16,935 bases of DNA from Clostridiales bacterium (GTDB taxonomy: Bacteria; Bacillota; Clostridia; Lachnospirales; Lachnospiraceae). A program made the translations under genes and the position numbers. Numbering within the stretch: position 1 is the stretch's first letter; each line of letters opens with the position of its first letter. Location of the stretch: positions 1 through 16,935 of the forward strand of contig JAATEU010000276.1 of NCBI GenBank assembly GCA_015655565.1, read 5' to 3'. The notes below the pieces were generated by a model, which was given only the letters and a program-made list of their open reading frames with translations, was not told where the DNA came from and made no database searches. Below, one piece after another: positions 1 to 7,717 of the stretch.

Positions 1-334
1 CTCTAAAAACCAGATAGAACAAGAGGCAGCCTAAACCACTGATTGTGGATAACCCAAGCATTGATGATTGAAATCTGTCTCTGTCCGATTCAAAGTGAAC
101 CATTCCATTGTTAAACACTCCGGCCGAAAGCCTTAATGTTGAAAATATCAAAACAATATCCGCCCAGGAAAAATATAAGGTTGATAATCCATATTCGTCC
201 GTTGTAAGCATTCTGGTGTATATCGGCAGCGTTATCATATGTAAGCTGTTTTGGATCAGGCTGCACACCGTAAACCACAACGATGCTTTTACCGGTACCG
301 GTAATTTTTTATATTTGTCTATTGCATTAATCAT
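1..334 (-). CDS. wzx: Wzx-type polysaccharide flippase, 5' part only (runs off window)
   Basis: This is the N-terminal ~111 residues of a polytopic membrane flippase that would move the lipid-linked repeat unit across the membrane. I translated it by hand from the minus strand: ATG at 334-332, open to base 1 with no stop. The protein opens with a short basic/proline segment (K-Y-K-K-L-P-V-P-V-K) followed by a first hydrophobic helix. It carries the family-typical stretch LPIYTRMLTTDEYG at about residues 37-50, then a second helix and the VFNNGM segment near residue 79. These are hallmarks of oligosaccharide flippases (MatE/polysaccharide_synt superfamily) in Firmicutes capsule loci. An AGGTG ribosome binding site sits about 5 bases upstream of the ATG, and the gene starts 21 bases after the pyruvyltransferase stop. 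The 3' end is outside the window, so integrity cannot be judged. Confidence 0.88.
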   Translation of the reverse strand, partial: MINAIDKYKKLPVPVKASLWFTVCSLIQNSLHMITLPIYTRMLTTDEYGLSTLYFSWADIVLIFSTLRLSAGVFNNGMVHFESDRDRFQSSMLGLSTISGLGCLLFYLVFR

Positions 335-355
335 CCATTCACCTACCAAATAGTT

Positions 356-1507
356 TTAGCTGGTCAGTGCATCTGTTAAAAACTGAAAGGCATATTTTCG
401 CATATCTTCAATTTTTCTATCCACACTTTCATAGTCAATATGTTTAGGGATACAACCGGCAGACTTTTTTATGTAATGTGTACTTAAACCCAAGACTCCA
501 AGTAAATCCGTCATTCTGGCACTAATATCAATGCCGGCATTTGAATGTCCAAACGTATAAAAAATCTTATGAAAAATCAAAGAGAATGCCGTCCCATGAA
601 AGGAATTTGTAACGATATACTCTGCATTTTCTATGTTTTCCAAGAAATCTATGGGTCCATCATCCACTGACGGCATTCCTTTTTTCCCTAATTCATGAAA
701 CAATGTCATATTGGCAGTTGTGTGCAGGTCAAACAAAACCGGCAGTTTTTTTTCCGATGCTAATCGTTTGACAAACAAAATTGCGTCCCTGTTTGGAGAT
801 AACAGATATAAGTATATATATTTGTCCGGTTTGTATTTTTTAGTTCTTCCGGTATTAAAGATTTTTAAATAATCATCTCTTTTAAGCAGAAAAACGGGGT
901 CTATACACTGTACAACCGGCTTATCTGTCAATGCCCGTATGAAGTCGGCACTATCATTTTCCCTCAGGGATAGATAGTCTATGTACGAAATTAAATTTCT
1001 GTATTTATTTTTCAACGGTTCCAGAACCGCCATATCAGATGTTCCAATACTGGCTGCATAGGATATTTTCACAGCTTCTTTTTTCGCAAACTTTAAAAAG
1101 TACACATAAGAATGATCAGAGTCAACAATTTCCGGTTTCCAGACAACATCACTTCCTACTATATAATGAGAGTAATCGGCCAGGATATCCATATTAATAT
1201 TAGTAAAACTTTCAGTCCTCATAAGAAACCGGCTCCGAAATTCCTTATATCTGTCATGTCTATAATTTAACCTGATATAATATGGCATGCCGTCTATTCT
1301 TCTTGCTGATTTGATTTTTAAACCAACGTATTTAAGCTTATTTACAATCTTGCAAGTTAATGTTTGATTTTTTATTTTTCCTCCGCCTGCCGCATAATCG
1401 ATTATCTTAACATAAGGTGTTATAGTTTTTACTGTTTCCTGCAAAGCATAACATAATAAAACAGCACCCGGATTGTCAAACCACTGTACATTAATAATAC
1501 CTACCAT
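356..1507 (-). CDS. Polysaccharide pyruvyl transferase family protein
   Basis: A 383-residue cytoplasmic enzyme of the polysaccharide pyruvyl transferase family (PF04230, CsaB/WcaK-like), which adds a pyruvate ketal from phosphoenolpyruvate to a sugar of the repeat unit. Visible motifs in order: an N-terminal nucleotide-fold start with GAVLLCYALQ (about residues 14-23), GSDVVWKPE (118-126), YAASIG (150-155), LSLRE (179-183), DPVFLL (203-208), GPIDFL (284-289) and the signature NSFHGTAFS (301-309). The length is normal for the family. The start is well supported: AGGAGG lies six bases before ATG. The gene is in the run PP-loop gene - pyruvyltransferase - wzx with gaps of about 20-40 bases, so it is almost certainly co-transcribed. 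Some members of this family transfer groups other than pyruvate, so the exact donor is inferred. A second, broken copy of the same family lies at 7541-7717. Confidence 0.9.
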   Translation of the reverse strand: MVGIINVQWFDNPGAVLLCYALQETVKTITPYVKIIDYAAGGGKIKNQTLTCKIVNKLKYVGLKIKSARRIDGMPYYIRLNYRHDRYKEFRSRFLMRTESFTNINMDILADYSHYIVGSDVVWKPEIVDSDHSYVYFLKFAKKEAVKISYAASIGTSDMAVLEPLKNKYRNLISYIDYLSLRENDSADFIRALTDKPVVQCIDPVFLLKRDDYLKIFNTGRTKKYKPDKYIYLYLLSPNRDAILFVKRLASEKKLPVLFDLHTTANMTLFHELGKKGMPSVDDGPIDFLENIENAEYIVTNSFHGTAFSLIFHKIFYTFGHSNAGIDISARMTDLLGVLGLSTHYIKKSAGCIPKHIDYESVDRKIEDMRKYAFQFLTDALTS

Positions 1508-1545
1508 TTAAATCCTCCTGCTTCTGTGTCAAATTAGCGAAATGT

Positions 1546-2865
1546 CTAATGCTCTCCGAATTTACTTTTCAAAAATTGATAAAGAGCACCGTCTTTTTTC
1601 AAATGTGATATTGCAATAGATTTTGCATTTGATTTTACAGTTTCACTTGGATTAACTACAAACCAATAATAGATCTTAGCCAGTAAATAAATCATCGGGT
1701 TACTATTATAGATTTTTTCCATAAATGCATCATAGTAATTATGACGTTGTTTTTTATGATAAATCAATTTTGCTATACTTTTAATTAAATGGCTTTTAAA
1801 ATCTAACGTATCAAATACATCAGAAAACTTGTCCAATTTATTAATGGAATATAGTGACCCCATCGTTCTTAAACACTTTTCACACTTACTGCAGTTAGTC
1901 ATTCCATTCCAGCAAACATTCAGATATCTTTGAGCTGCCTTGCTGTCAGCAATATATGCAACCCTTTCATCACGTGATACACTATTTCCTGTCAAATAAA
2001 AATCCAGGTTTTTGCTGCAGGCAAACCTCACAGTAAAAAAACTGTATTTACCATCATCATCTGCAATTTTAAATTGAGTGATATCGTAACCGGAAGCTAA
2101 ATAGTATGTTCCAATAAGCTTCTGGAGTGCTAAACTGCATCCGCACATTCTTAATGTAGCGGAATGAGCATGATCAACCTCATAGAATTCCATAAGATTA
2201 GTATGTATTGTGATCAATTCAAGGTTACATTCCCTGCATAATTTTTCTGCATCTTTTACTTCTTTCAAAAACCAGTTATAAGAAAAGTCTCCGCCGGTCA
2301 TCCCGCAAGAGCCGGCATTCATTAAAACCAAATGAGTCAGAAAATTATTTTTAGGCATGTCAATTAATGTATTATCCGTTGCAATCTCCCGGTAATTTGT
2401 CACACCATCGGCACTTTCACTATTACCGGACTCTTTATAGTGAGACAAAATGGTGTATAAACTGTCTACTCCACACGAAACTCCTGTTGCTACTGCTTTA
2501 TTATCTGCAAAAATGTTGTCCTCTATCGTCTCACATGTAATGTTAACCTCTGAAAAATATGATTGATATTTTGCTAAAGCCGGCATATAATGAAATCTCA
2601 AGTTATAAAATATTTTATTACTAACAGGGAACTCACATTCTATATTATATTTAAATTCCATAGCATACGGTAAAATAGCTACAAAAAACGGGTCTAAGGA
2701 ATCTGTGTAAAGAAAATCTTCATATTTCCTTTCCACCTCATAAAAAAGATCAAAGGGTTCATGATTCCTATAAACAATACAATGCAATCTCACTTTATCT
2801 CCATCATGATTTATATTTTTTTCAATATAAGGCTTAGCTAATTTCAAAATATTATTATCTACCAT
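1546..2865 (-). CDS. QueC-like PP-loop ATPase of unknown function in capsule locus
   Basis: A 439-residue protein whose exact reaction I do not recognise. Residues 130-135 read S-C-G-V-D-S, a PP-loop (ATP pyrophosphatase) motif of the SGGxDS type in which the second position is Cys instead of Gly. A second region near 234-258 (HSATLRMCGCSLALQKL and following) resembles the conserved helix after the nucleotide-binding core. Residues 318-331 hold C-x6-C-x2-C-x2-C, very like the zinc site at the C-terminal end of QueC (7-cyano-7-deazaguanine synthase). An N-terminal domain of about 120 residues and a C-terminal tail of about 100 residues are not part of QueC. The start has AGGAGA five to six bases upstream and overlaps the preceding gene by 11 bases, so the two are translationally coupled. 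PP-loop enzymes adenylate a carboxylate, carbonyl or similar group. The substrate here is unknown; a sugar carboxylate is a reasonable guess from the neighbours. Confidence 0.82.
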   Translation of the reverse strand: MVDNNILKLAKPYIEKNINHDGDKVRLHCIVYRNHEPFDLFYEVERKYEDFLYTDSLDPFFVAILPYAMEFKYNIECEFPVSNKIFYNLRFHYMPALAKYQSYFSEVNITCETIEDNIFADNKAVATGVSCGVDSLYTILSHYKESGNSESADGVTNYREIATDNTLIDMPKNNFLTHLVLMNAGSCGMTGGDFSYNWFLKEVKDAEKLCRECNLELITIHTNLMEFYEVDHAHSATLRMCGCSLALQKLIGTYYLASGYDITQFKIADDDGKYSFFTVRFACSKNLDFYLTGNSVSRDERVAYIADSKAAQRYLNVCWNGMTNCSKCEKCLRTMGSLYSINKLDKFSDVFDTLDFKSHLIKSIAKLIYHKKQRHNYYDAFMEKIYNSNPMIYLLAKIYYWFVVNPSETVKSNAKSIAISHLKKDGALYQFLKSKFGEH

Positions 2866-3988
2866 CTATATCTCCTTTCTTTATACTGCCTGTCAGAAAT
2901 CTGTACTCATCCATTGTTTTCGGGACATGCAATTGTTCCGGATACCGTTGACATATTGCTTCATATAAGCCAACTATATCTTTTCTTAAAAAACCATCAT
3001 CCTCCAGACATCGAAACAATAATATACCCTGGTATTTTAATCCAAGCAGAGAACACGGAACTATAGCTGCCACGGATGCAATTGTCACCAATGTCTTGCT
3101 GGTTAAATCAATATTCATAGCGATTACTTCCCATGGAATCGATGTATTTTTATTGGTAGCATAACCCAGTTTTTTAAAGCGGTTTTCAGGATTGCGCGGA
3201 TGGATTTTTATGAAGATATTTTCCTTACCCGCCACCTTTGCCAGTTCTTCAACAATTTCCACATCATTTGCTTTATACCCATCGGCATAATAGGATTCCT
3301 CAAAAAAAATCACTTGTTTATCGTAAGCATCTTTCGTCAGGTTAAAATCAAAAGCGGTATTAAATATATTTATTAATTCAATATTACCAGCATCTATTTT
3401 ATCAATAGTAATAATGTCGAAAGCAGGTTTCCATGTCATTAGCTCTGGCATCAATACATATAAGCCACTAATACCAGTAAACACCTCCTCTGCTATTCTA
3501 TGAAATATTCTTTTTACTCTGCCTATCACACCTTTGGTTTTTTCAAACCTCATCATAAAATTTGAATAGCATTCAGAATATGTAGCAAACCCATCTTCAT
3601 ACATATAAACTTTTATTTTATTATTATGAGCTTTTAAATAGCGATAAAGAATGCTTATATCATAACTTAAATTAGCAAATAATAATTCATCATAGCTGGT
3701 ATTCAGTCCAATTTTATTTGATAAACTCTTAACAGGCGAAATAAATTGAACAAATTTCGTTTTATAAAAAAATATCCTATTATCCTGTGGAAAGTTTTTC
3801 TTTAAAGACAAAGCATAAATATTACAAAATATTTTTGTTCTATTAACATTTGATGACAGAACCTGATAATCTGTTATTCTATCTGATATTATTAAATCAA
3901 CACAATCATTTTTATATTTTGTGTATGCCAGATTAATTGCCAGCATTATCTGGTAAGTTGTATTTGATACAATTAAAATATTACGCAT
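2855..3988 (-). CDS. GT52/polysialyltransferase-like glycosyltransferase
   Basis: A 377-residue putative glycosyltransferase. From the chosen start, the protein opens with a beta-strand/turn MRNILIVSNTTYQI. It has YEDG at about 130-133 and IHPRNP at about 262-267, which match the E/D-D-G and H-P motifs described for bacterial sialyltransferases of families GT38, GT52 and GT80. A Ser-containing loop TIASVAA (about 302-308) sits where the third conserved serine motif is expected. No signal peptide or clear transmembrane helix is visible, so it is probably cytosolic or peripheral. I place the start at 3988 because AAGG/CGGA precedes that ATG, whereas the ATG at 4030 has no ribosome binding site and would only add a 14-residue unconserved leader. 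It overlaps the PP-loop gene downstream. No neuA/B/C-like genes are in the window, so a donor other than CMP-sialic acid is possible. Confidence 0.78.
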   Translation of the reverse strand: MRNILIVSNTTYQIMLAINLAYTKYKNDCVDLIISDRITDYQVLSSNVNRTKIFCNIYALSLKKNFPQDNRIFFYKTKFVQFISPVKSLSNKIGLNTSYDELLFANLSYDISILYRYLKAHNNKIKVYMYEDGFATYSECYSNFMMRFEKTKGVIGRVKRIFHRIAEEVFTGISGLYVLMPELMTWKPAFDIITIDKIDAGNIELINIFNTAFDFNLTKDAYDKQVIFFEESYYADGYKANDVEIVEELAKVAGKENIFIKIHPRNPENRFKKLGYATNKNTSIPWEVIAMNIDLTSKTLVTIASVAAIVPCSLLGLKYQGILLFRCLEDDGFLRKDIVGLYEAICQRYPEQLHVPKTMDEYRFLTGSIKKGDIDGR

Positions 3989-4032
3989 CCAGTCCGCCTT
4001 CCCGCAATTTAAGGGCAATACTATAACCATTT

Positions 4033-4575
4033 TTATGATATCTTCTTTGCAGGCACACCTGCTATAACAATTCCTTCTTCATAAAATGATTTAGTTACAA
4101 CCGCATTGGCTCCTATCTTTATACCATTCGCTATATGCACATCACCAATTATCTTAGCACCATTACCTACAGTAACATTATCGCCAATTATTGGAACTGA
4201 TAAATTAAAGTCACCTTTATTTCCAATGCAATTATCCCCATGAAACTTACAGTTTTTCCCTATTTTGGCATGTCCATTGATGATAATGCTGCCATAATGG
4301 TATATTCTCAACCCACAATCTACTGAATTATGCCACATCGTGATTCCAAGCATACCCCCCAATACATTCTTACGACGTTGCCAGAGCCAATAGCGCACCT
4401 TGTGATGGGTATTGCAATGATATTCTGTATATCGCAAAGATTTTACAAACCTCCAAATCAAGTAGTCATGATCTTGAAGTAATCTCAATTTAATTCTGTG
4501 ACTCTTAATTAAACCGAGATATAACGTTCGTTCCACATTAAGTACTTTTTTCAATTCATTTTTATTCTTAATCAA
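4033..4575 (-). CDS. Serine-acetyltransferase-like (left-handed beta-helix) O-acetyltransferase
   Basis: A 180-residue acyltransferase with hexapeptide repeats, related to serine acetyltransferase CysE but of the kind placed in capsule loci, where it most likely O-acetylates a sugar from acetyl-CoA. The helical N-terminal part (residues 1-85) is followed by repeats such as IIINGHAKIGKNC, VPIIGDNVTVGNGAKIIGDV and IKIGANAVV, ending in the usual AGVPAKKI near residue 173. The start is TTG: GGAGG lies eight bases upstream, and the resulting N-terminus MIKNKNELKKVL fits the family pattern, whereas the next ATG is far inside the conserved part. It lies between the truncated membrane protein and the GT52-like gene in one tandem run. 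A true cysteine-biosynthesis role is unlikely because no cysK is nearby and the context is entirely polysaccharide. Confidence 0.84.
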   Translation of the reverse strand: MIKNKNELKKVLNVERTLYLGLIKSHRIKLRLLQDHDYLIWRFVKSLRYTEYHCNTHHKVRYWLWQRRKNVLGGMLGITMWHNSVDCGLRIYHYGSIIINGHAKIGKNCKFHGDNCIGNKGDFNLSVPIIGDNVTVGNGAKIIGDVHIANGIKIGANAVVTKSFYEEGIVIAGVPAKKIS

Positions 4576-4609
4576 CTATTTTACCTCCGTATTTAAATTA
4601 TTTTGATCA

Positions 4610-5104
4610 CTAAAACACATAGATGTTATTCGCATAATAACTTACCATTTTAAACCGTATTGCCCTGGAACAGAAGTCTTGCAATTGGCTGAAGCCATAA
4701 TGAATAATTCCATAAAATATCACAATAATATTATTGATACATAATGAATAATATAAATATTTTATTGCAGATTGTTTAAATATAGACAATGCCGCTACAG
4801 TACTGAAAATCATAATGAAACTCTGTAAAGTCTGACTAATTACTCTTGTCAAATAACTTACGCCCAAGCCATTTGTAGGTGTAAGCAACATCGCAAGCGG
4901 TGTATATATTACACCAAGAAGAATAGGTAAAAAATACTTAAAATCTATTGAATAAAAATTCTGTTTTTCTTTTTTGTATAACGCCAAAATTATCCAAGCC
5001 ATTCCAATGATAAATTGAATCCAATACGACATTGGAATAAAATGAAATCCAAGCAAAATCACCATTGAAGTCACATATATAACCGGCCACGTTTTTATTT
5101 TCAT
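4610..5104 (-). pseudogene. Short polytopic membrane protein, probable truncated Wzy/O-antigen ligase-like polymerase
   Basis: A 164-residue hydrophobic protein with about four or five predicted membrane segments: roughly residues 8-24, 27-43, 57-76, 89-108 and 116-137. The order (two short N-terminal helices, a cytoplasmic K/E-rich turn, then helices ending in an NNIIVIFYGIIHYG segment) resembles the N-terminal third of Wzy/O-antigen ligase proteins, which are normally about 400 residues. The typical periplasmic loop and C-terminal helices are absent. The last ~25 residues (C-S-R-A-I-R-F-K onward) look unrelated to a membrane protein, and the frame ends in TAG TGA. I therefore infer a 3'-deleted gene, but a genuine small membrane protein cannot be excluded. 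AGGTGA five bases before ATG is a good ribosome binding site, so translation could still occur. I looked for continuation in the other frames before 4575 and found none. Confidence 0.55.
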
Positions 5105-5138
5105 TTATTCACCTGCTACTATATAAGAATTATTTGTT

Positions 5139-6170
5139 TCATAGTAAATTTTTAAGTAACCACATAGGTACTATCATCTTATATTTCATAAAATATCCCA
5201 TGACCGCATACTTCAATGGTAATTGATATAATGGAAAATCTATTAAAACTTTTTTTAATTCTTCATTATTCAACATTTTTAGTATATACTTTTTTTTAAG
5301 TGAATATCCTCTAAGGTGATTCGAAAAAAGTACCCTTTTTATACATGCCTTACAATTATCCAATAAATATCGTTGTATTCTTATATCACACTTTTGGTAC
5401 AAATTATTTCTCTTTAACCAATCAACCTGATGCCTAAAAAATACAACTATTTTTTCAAATCTATCCTCTCTCCATTCTTGCGTTAAGGAATCTGCATTAC
5501 AAATATAATGGTATAACTGAACATTCATACAATAAGCATAATTTACGCGGCTCAAGTATTCCAGATTAAATATAATATCTTCCGATATAAGATCTCTTTC
5601 TGATACAAATTTTATATTATTCTCTACTATAATTGAATGATTAAAAAGTGCTCTCCAAACACTTCCGTCCACATAATTTTTACTGCTCTCTTTCAAACCC
5701 TTACCAATGATAGGACATATTAATTCTTTCAATATGGCCTCTTTATCGTAATATCCTTCTTTAAGCGGAAACTGAATTATTTTGCTAATAGATTCTCCGC
5801 TGGGCGATTCCTTAAATACTTCACCTCTTACATAATCAACTCCATACTCAATCGCCTTGTCATACATATATTCATACATAGTAAGCTCTATATAATCATC
5901 TGAATCAACAAATCCAATGTATTCACCAGTGCTGTGACACATTCCGGTATTCCTTGCATAACCTAATCCTTCATTTTTTTTATGTACTACTTTTATCCGC
6001 GCATCCTCAGCAGCCCATTCTTCACATATAAAGCCACTATTATCTGTAGAACCATCATCCACTAAAATAATTTCAATATCTTTTAACGTCTGATTAATCA
6101 GTGTATCTAAACAGCGATTTAAATATTTTTCTTTATTATAAACGGGTACAATAATACTTACCTTCGGCAT
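5139..6170 (-). CDS. Family 2 glycosyltransferase (GT-A fold)
   Basis: A 343-residue inverting GT2 enzyme that would add one sugar of the repeat unit from a nucleotide-sugar at the cytoplasmic face. The N-terminus is classic: VSIIVPVYNKEKYL (about residues 4-17), QTLKDIEIILVDDGSTD with the first Asp motif at 38-43, NEGLGYARNTG (66-76) and the metal-binding DSDD at 89-92. A later ISEDIIFNLEYL segment supplies the E-D acid motif common in this family. The C-terminal ~100 residues are basic and variable and probably contact the membrane or acceptor. The start is secure: GAGGAG sits five bases before the ATG. It follows the broken wzy by 69 bases and precedes the truncated membrane protein by about 34 bases. 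Sugar specificity cannot be read from the sequence. Confidence 0.92.
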   Translation of the reverse strand: MPKVSIIVPVYNKEKYLNRCLDTLINQTLKDIEIILVDDGSTDNSGFICEEWAAEDARIKVVHKKNEGLGYARNTGMCHSTGEYIGFVDSDDYIELTMYEYMYDKAIEYGVDYVRGEVFKESPSGESISKIIQFPLKEGYYDKEAILKELICPIIGKGLKESSKNYVDGSVWRALFNHSIIVENNIKFVSERDLISEDIIFNLEYLSRVNYAYCMNVQLYHYICNADSLTQEWREDRFEKIVVFFRHQVDWLKRNNLYQKCDIRIQRYLLDNCKACIKRVLFSNHLRGYSLKKKYILKMLNNEELKKVLIDFPLYQLPLKYAVMGYFMKYKMIVPMWLLKNLL

Positions 6171-6239
6171 ATAAACTCCTCACATTTAAACTTTTTTGCT
6201 AAAGCCATTTAAATACAGCAATAGTTCCACTTAGCTTTT

Positions 6240-7547
6240 TCATGGAAATTTTTCTACTATAGCCTTATTTTTATTTTTTTGACAGGTTTTACTTAAATCC
6301 TTAATCCCTATATTTTGCACTTCGAAGTTCACCGGTTTTTCCCTAAATAAAACTCCAAGCAGCATTGCCATCGGCATTAGATTTGGATGAAAAAATGCAG
6401 ACTCGCTTGTGGAAGCTATCAGTATATATACAAACATCCCGATTGCGGAAAAATACTGATATTTGTTGATTTTCCAAATCTTCTGAATTTTTAAAAACAA
6501 CCAGAACACCATAATCATATAAGCCGTGCATCCGATAAATCCCGTCTGTCCCAAAATAGCAGGCCAGAAGGTATCACTGATATAACTATGGGAAGACTCA
6601 GACAGACCATATATAAGATTCAAGTCGTATTTGCTGTACAGCGGGGAGTAATAAACACCTGAATAATGCGATCCATATGTACCAAATCCACTGCCAAACG
6701 GGAAATGATCCTTAGCGACTTGAAAAGCAGTCACATACAATCTAGCTCTTGCCGAACTGTCATAAAGTGTAACAAAATAAAAAGTTATTTTTTCCCATCC
6801 TATAATTACTGCTAATACTGCTGATACACAGAGTGTTTTAACTTTTATCTTTTTCTTTTTTTTAACTGTCAGCCAGTAAATCATAACTAGAATAACCACA
6901 CTTCCTATGGCCTTTGAACGGAATGTCAATACCATTATGGCAAGCATAATGAGCATAAGATATTTTACCCTTGGCAGCTCCTGTGCAATTACTGCAAGAT
7001 AAGCCAGAAGAACCAAACACACACTGGCTAAAGTACTACTATGATCATAAAACAAAGAAATCCATTGAATTTCCCCTTTGACTAACTTGATGATTCCAAA
7101 GGTCGTTAGCGTTCCCAAAAACAACACCATTAGTTTTATATGCGGATAAAGCCTTTTTGCATGTCTTCGAAGACCTAGCTCAGAAAAAAGTGTCCATCCC
7201 ATGTACAATGCCAGCCAAAACTTGATTGACAGAAAAATATCAGGAAGCCAAGCATTAGCAGCCTGGTATTTATAATTTTAATTCCCCCAAATACCGCATA
7301 ACAGAAAAATTATGGTTGAAAAGCCAAACATCAAATTAAAATTGAATTTGTAAATTATAATCTTACCGATTTTCAATATCTTCAACATCCAAATGATAAT
7401 GCCGCAAAATGCAAATGCTTCATCAAAATACTCAAAATACAGCACATATTGCTGAAGCCAATCTCTAAAAATCCAAATATATGTCAGTACAAGAAACAGC
7501 CAATATTGATGTTTTGTTCTGTTCTTAGCGATTGTATCTTCTACCAT
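6240..7547 (-). pseudogene. wzy: Wzy/O-antigen ligase-like polymerase gene interrupted by an in-frame TAA
   Basis: The intact reading would be about 435 residues, a polytopic polymerase joining repeat units on the outer face of the membrane. The 5' part (ATG at 7547) gives 89 residues with helices typical of the family N-terminus (FRDWLQQYV, then FGFSTIIFLLCGIWGN) and stops at TAA, bases 7280-7278, codon 90. Reading on in the same frame immediately gives N-Y-K-Y-Q-A-A-N-A-W-L-P-D and joins, without a shift, the 3' part. That part includes the conserved loop PFGSGFGTYGSHYSGVYYS and SSHSYISDTFWPAILGQTG, typical of Wzy_C-like proteins, and ends at 6240. So one nonsense codon, not a frameshift, splits the gene. 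The 3' part has possible internal starts (TTG at 7208, ATG two codons later), but without the N-terminal helices a working polymerase is doubtful. The start overlaps the preceding remnant by seven bases. Confidence 0.87.
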
Positions 7548-7717
7548 TTTCCTGTTTTCCTCTTTTTTGGATATATTTTTATCAATTTCATATCGTACTG
7601 AGCAATCATGCCAGACTTATATACCTGCAATTTCCGCAACACTTCTTGTGTTGCATATGCCTGAAGGATAAAGCTATAATATATAATAGCGTATCTCTTT
7701 ATTACAGAAATTTTCAT
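7541..7717 (-). pseudogene. 5' remnant of a polysaccharide pyruvyl transferase gene
   Basis: A 58-codon frame whose start ATG overlaps the stop of the GT4 gene as TAATG (7719-7715), the arrangement of a former operon member. The peptide MKISVIKRYAII, then FILQAYATQEVLRKL, matches the N-terminus of PF04230 pyruvyltransferases, which usually read like RHAxxNYGSxLQxYATQxxxxKLG. The usual Asn-Tyr-Gly-Ser is here Tyr-Tyr-Ser-Phe, and the rest of the ~350-residue enzyme is missing: after K-R-K-T-G-K-W the frame stops and wzy begins. I infer a gene reduced to its first ~50 codons by an internal deletion, with drift in what remains. It could be translated as a short non-functional peptide. The complete family member of this locus is at 356-1507. 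Confidence 0.68.

Noticed and set aside
108..353. Plus-strand frame of 81 codons
   Set aside because: It lies wholly opposite the N-terminal wzx coding sequence, which has clear family motifs, and has no motif or ribosome binding site of its own.
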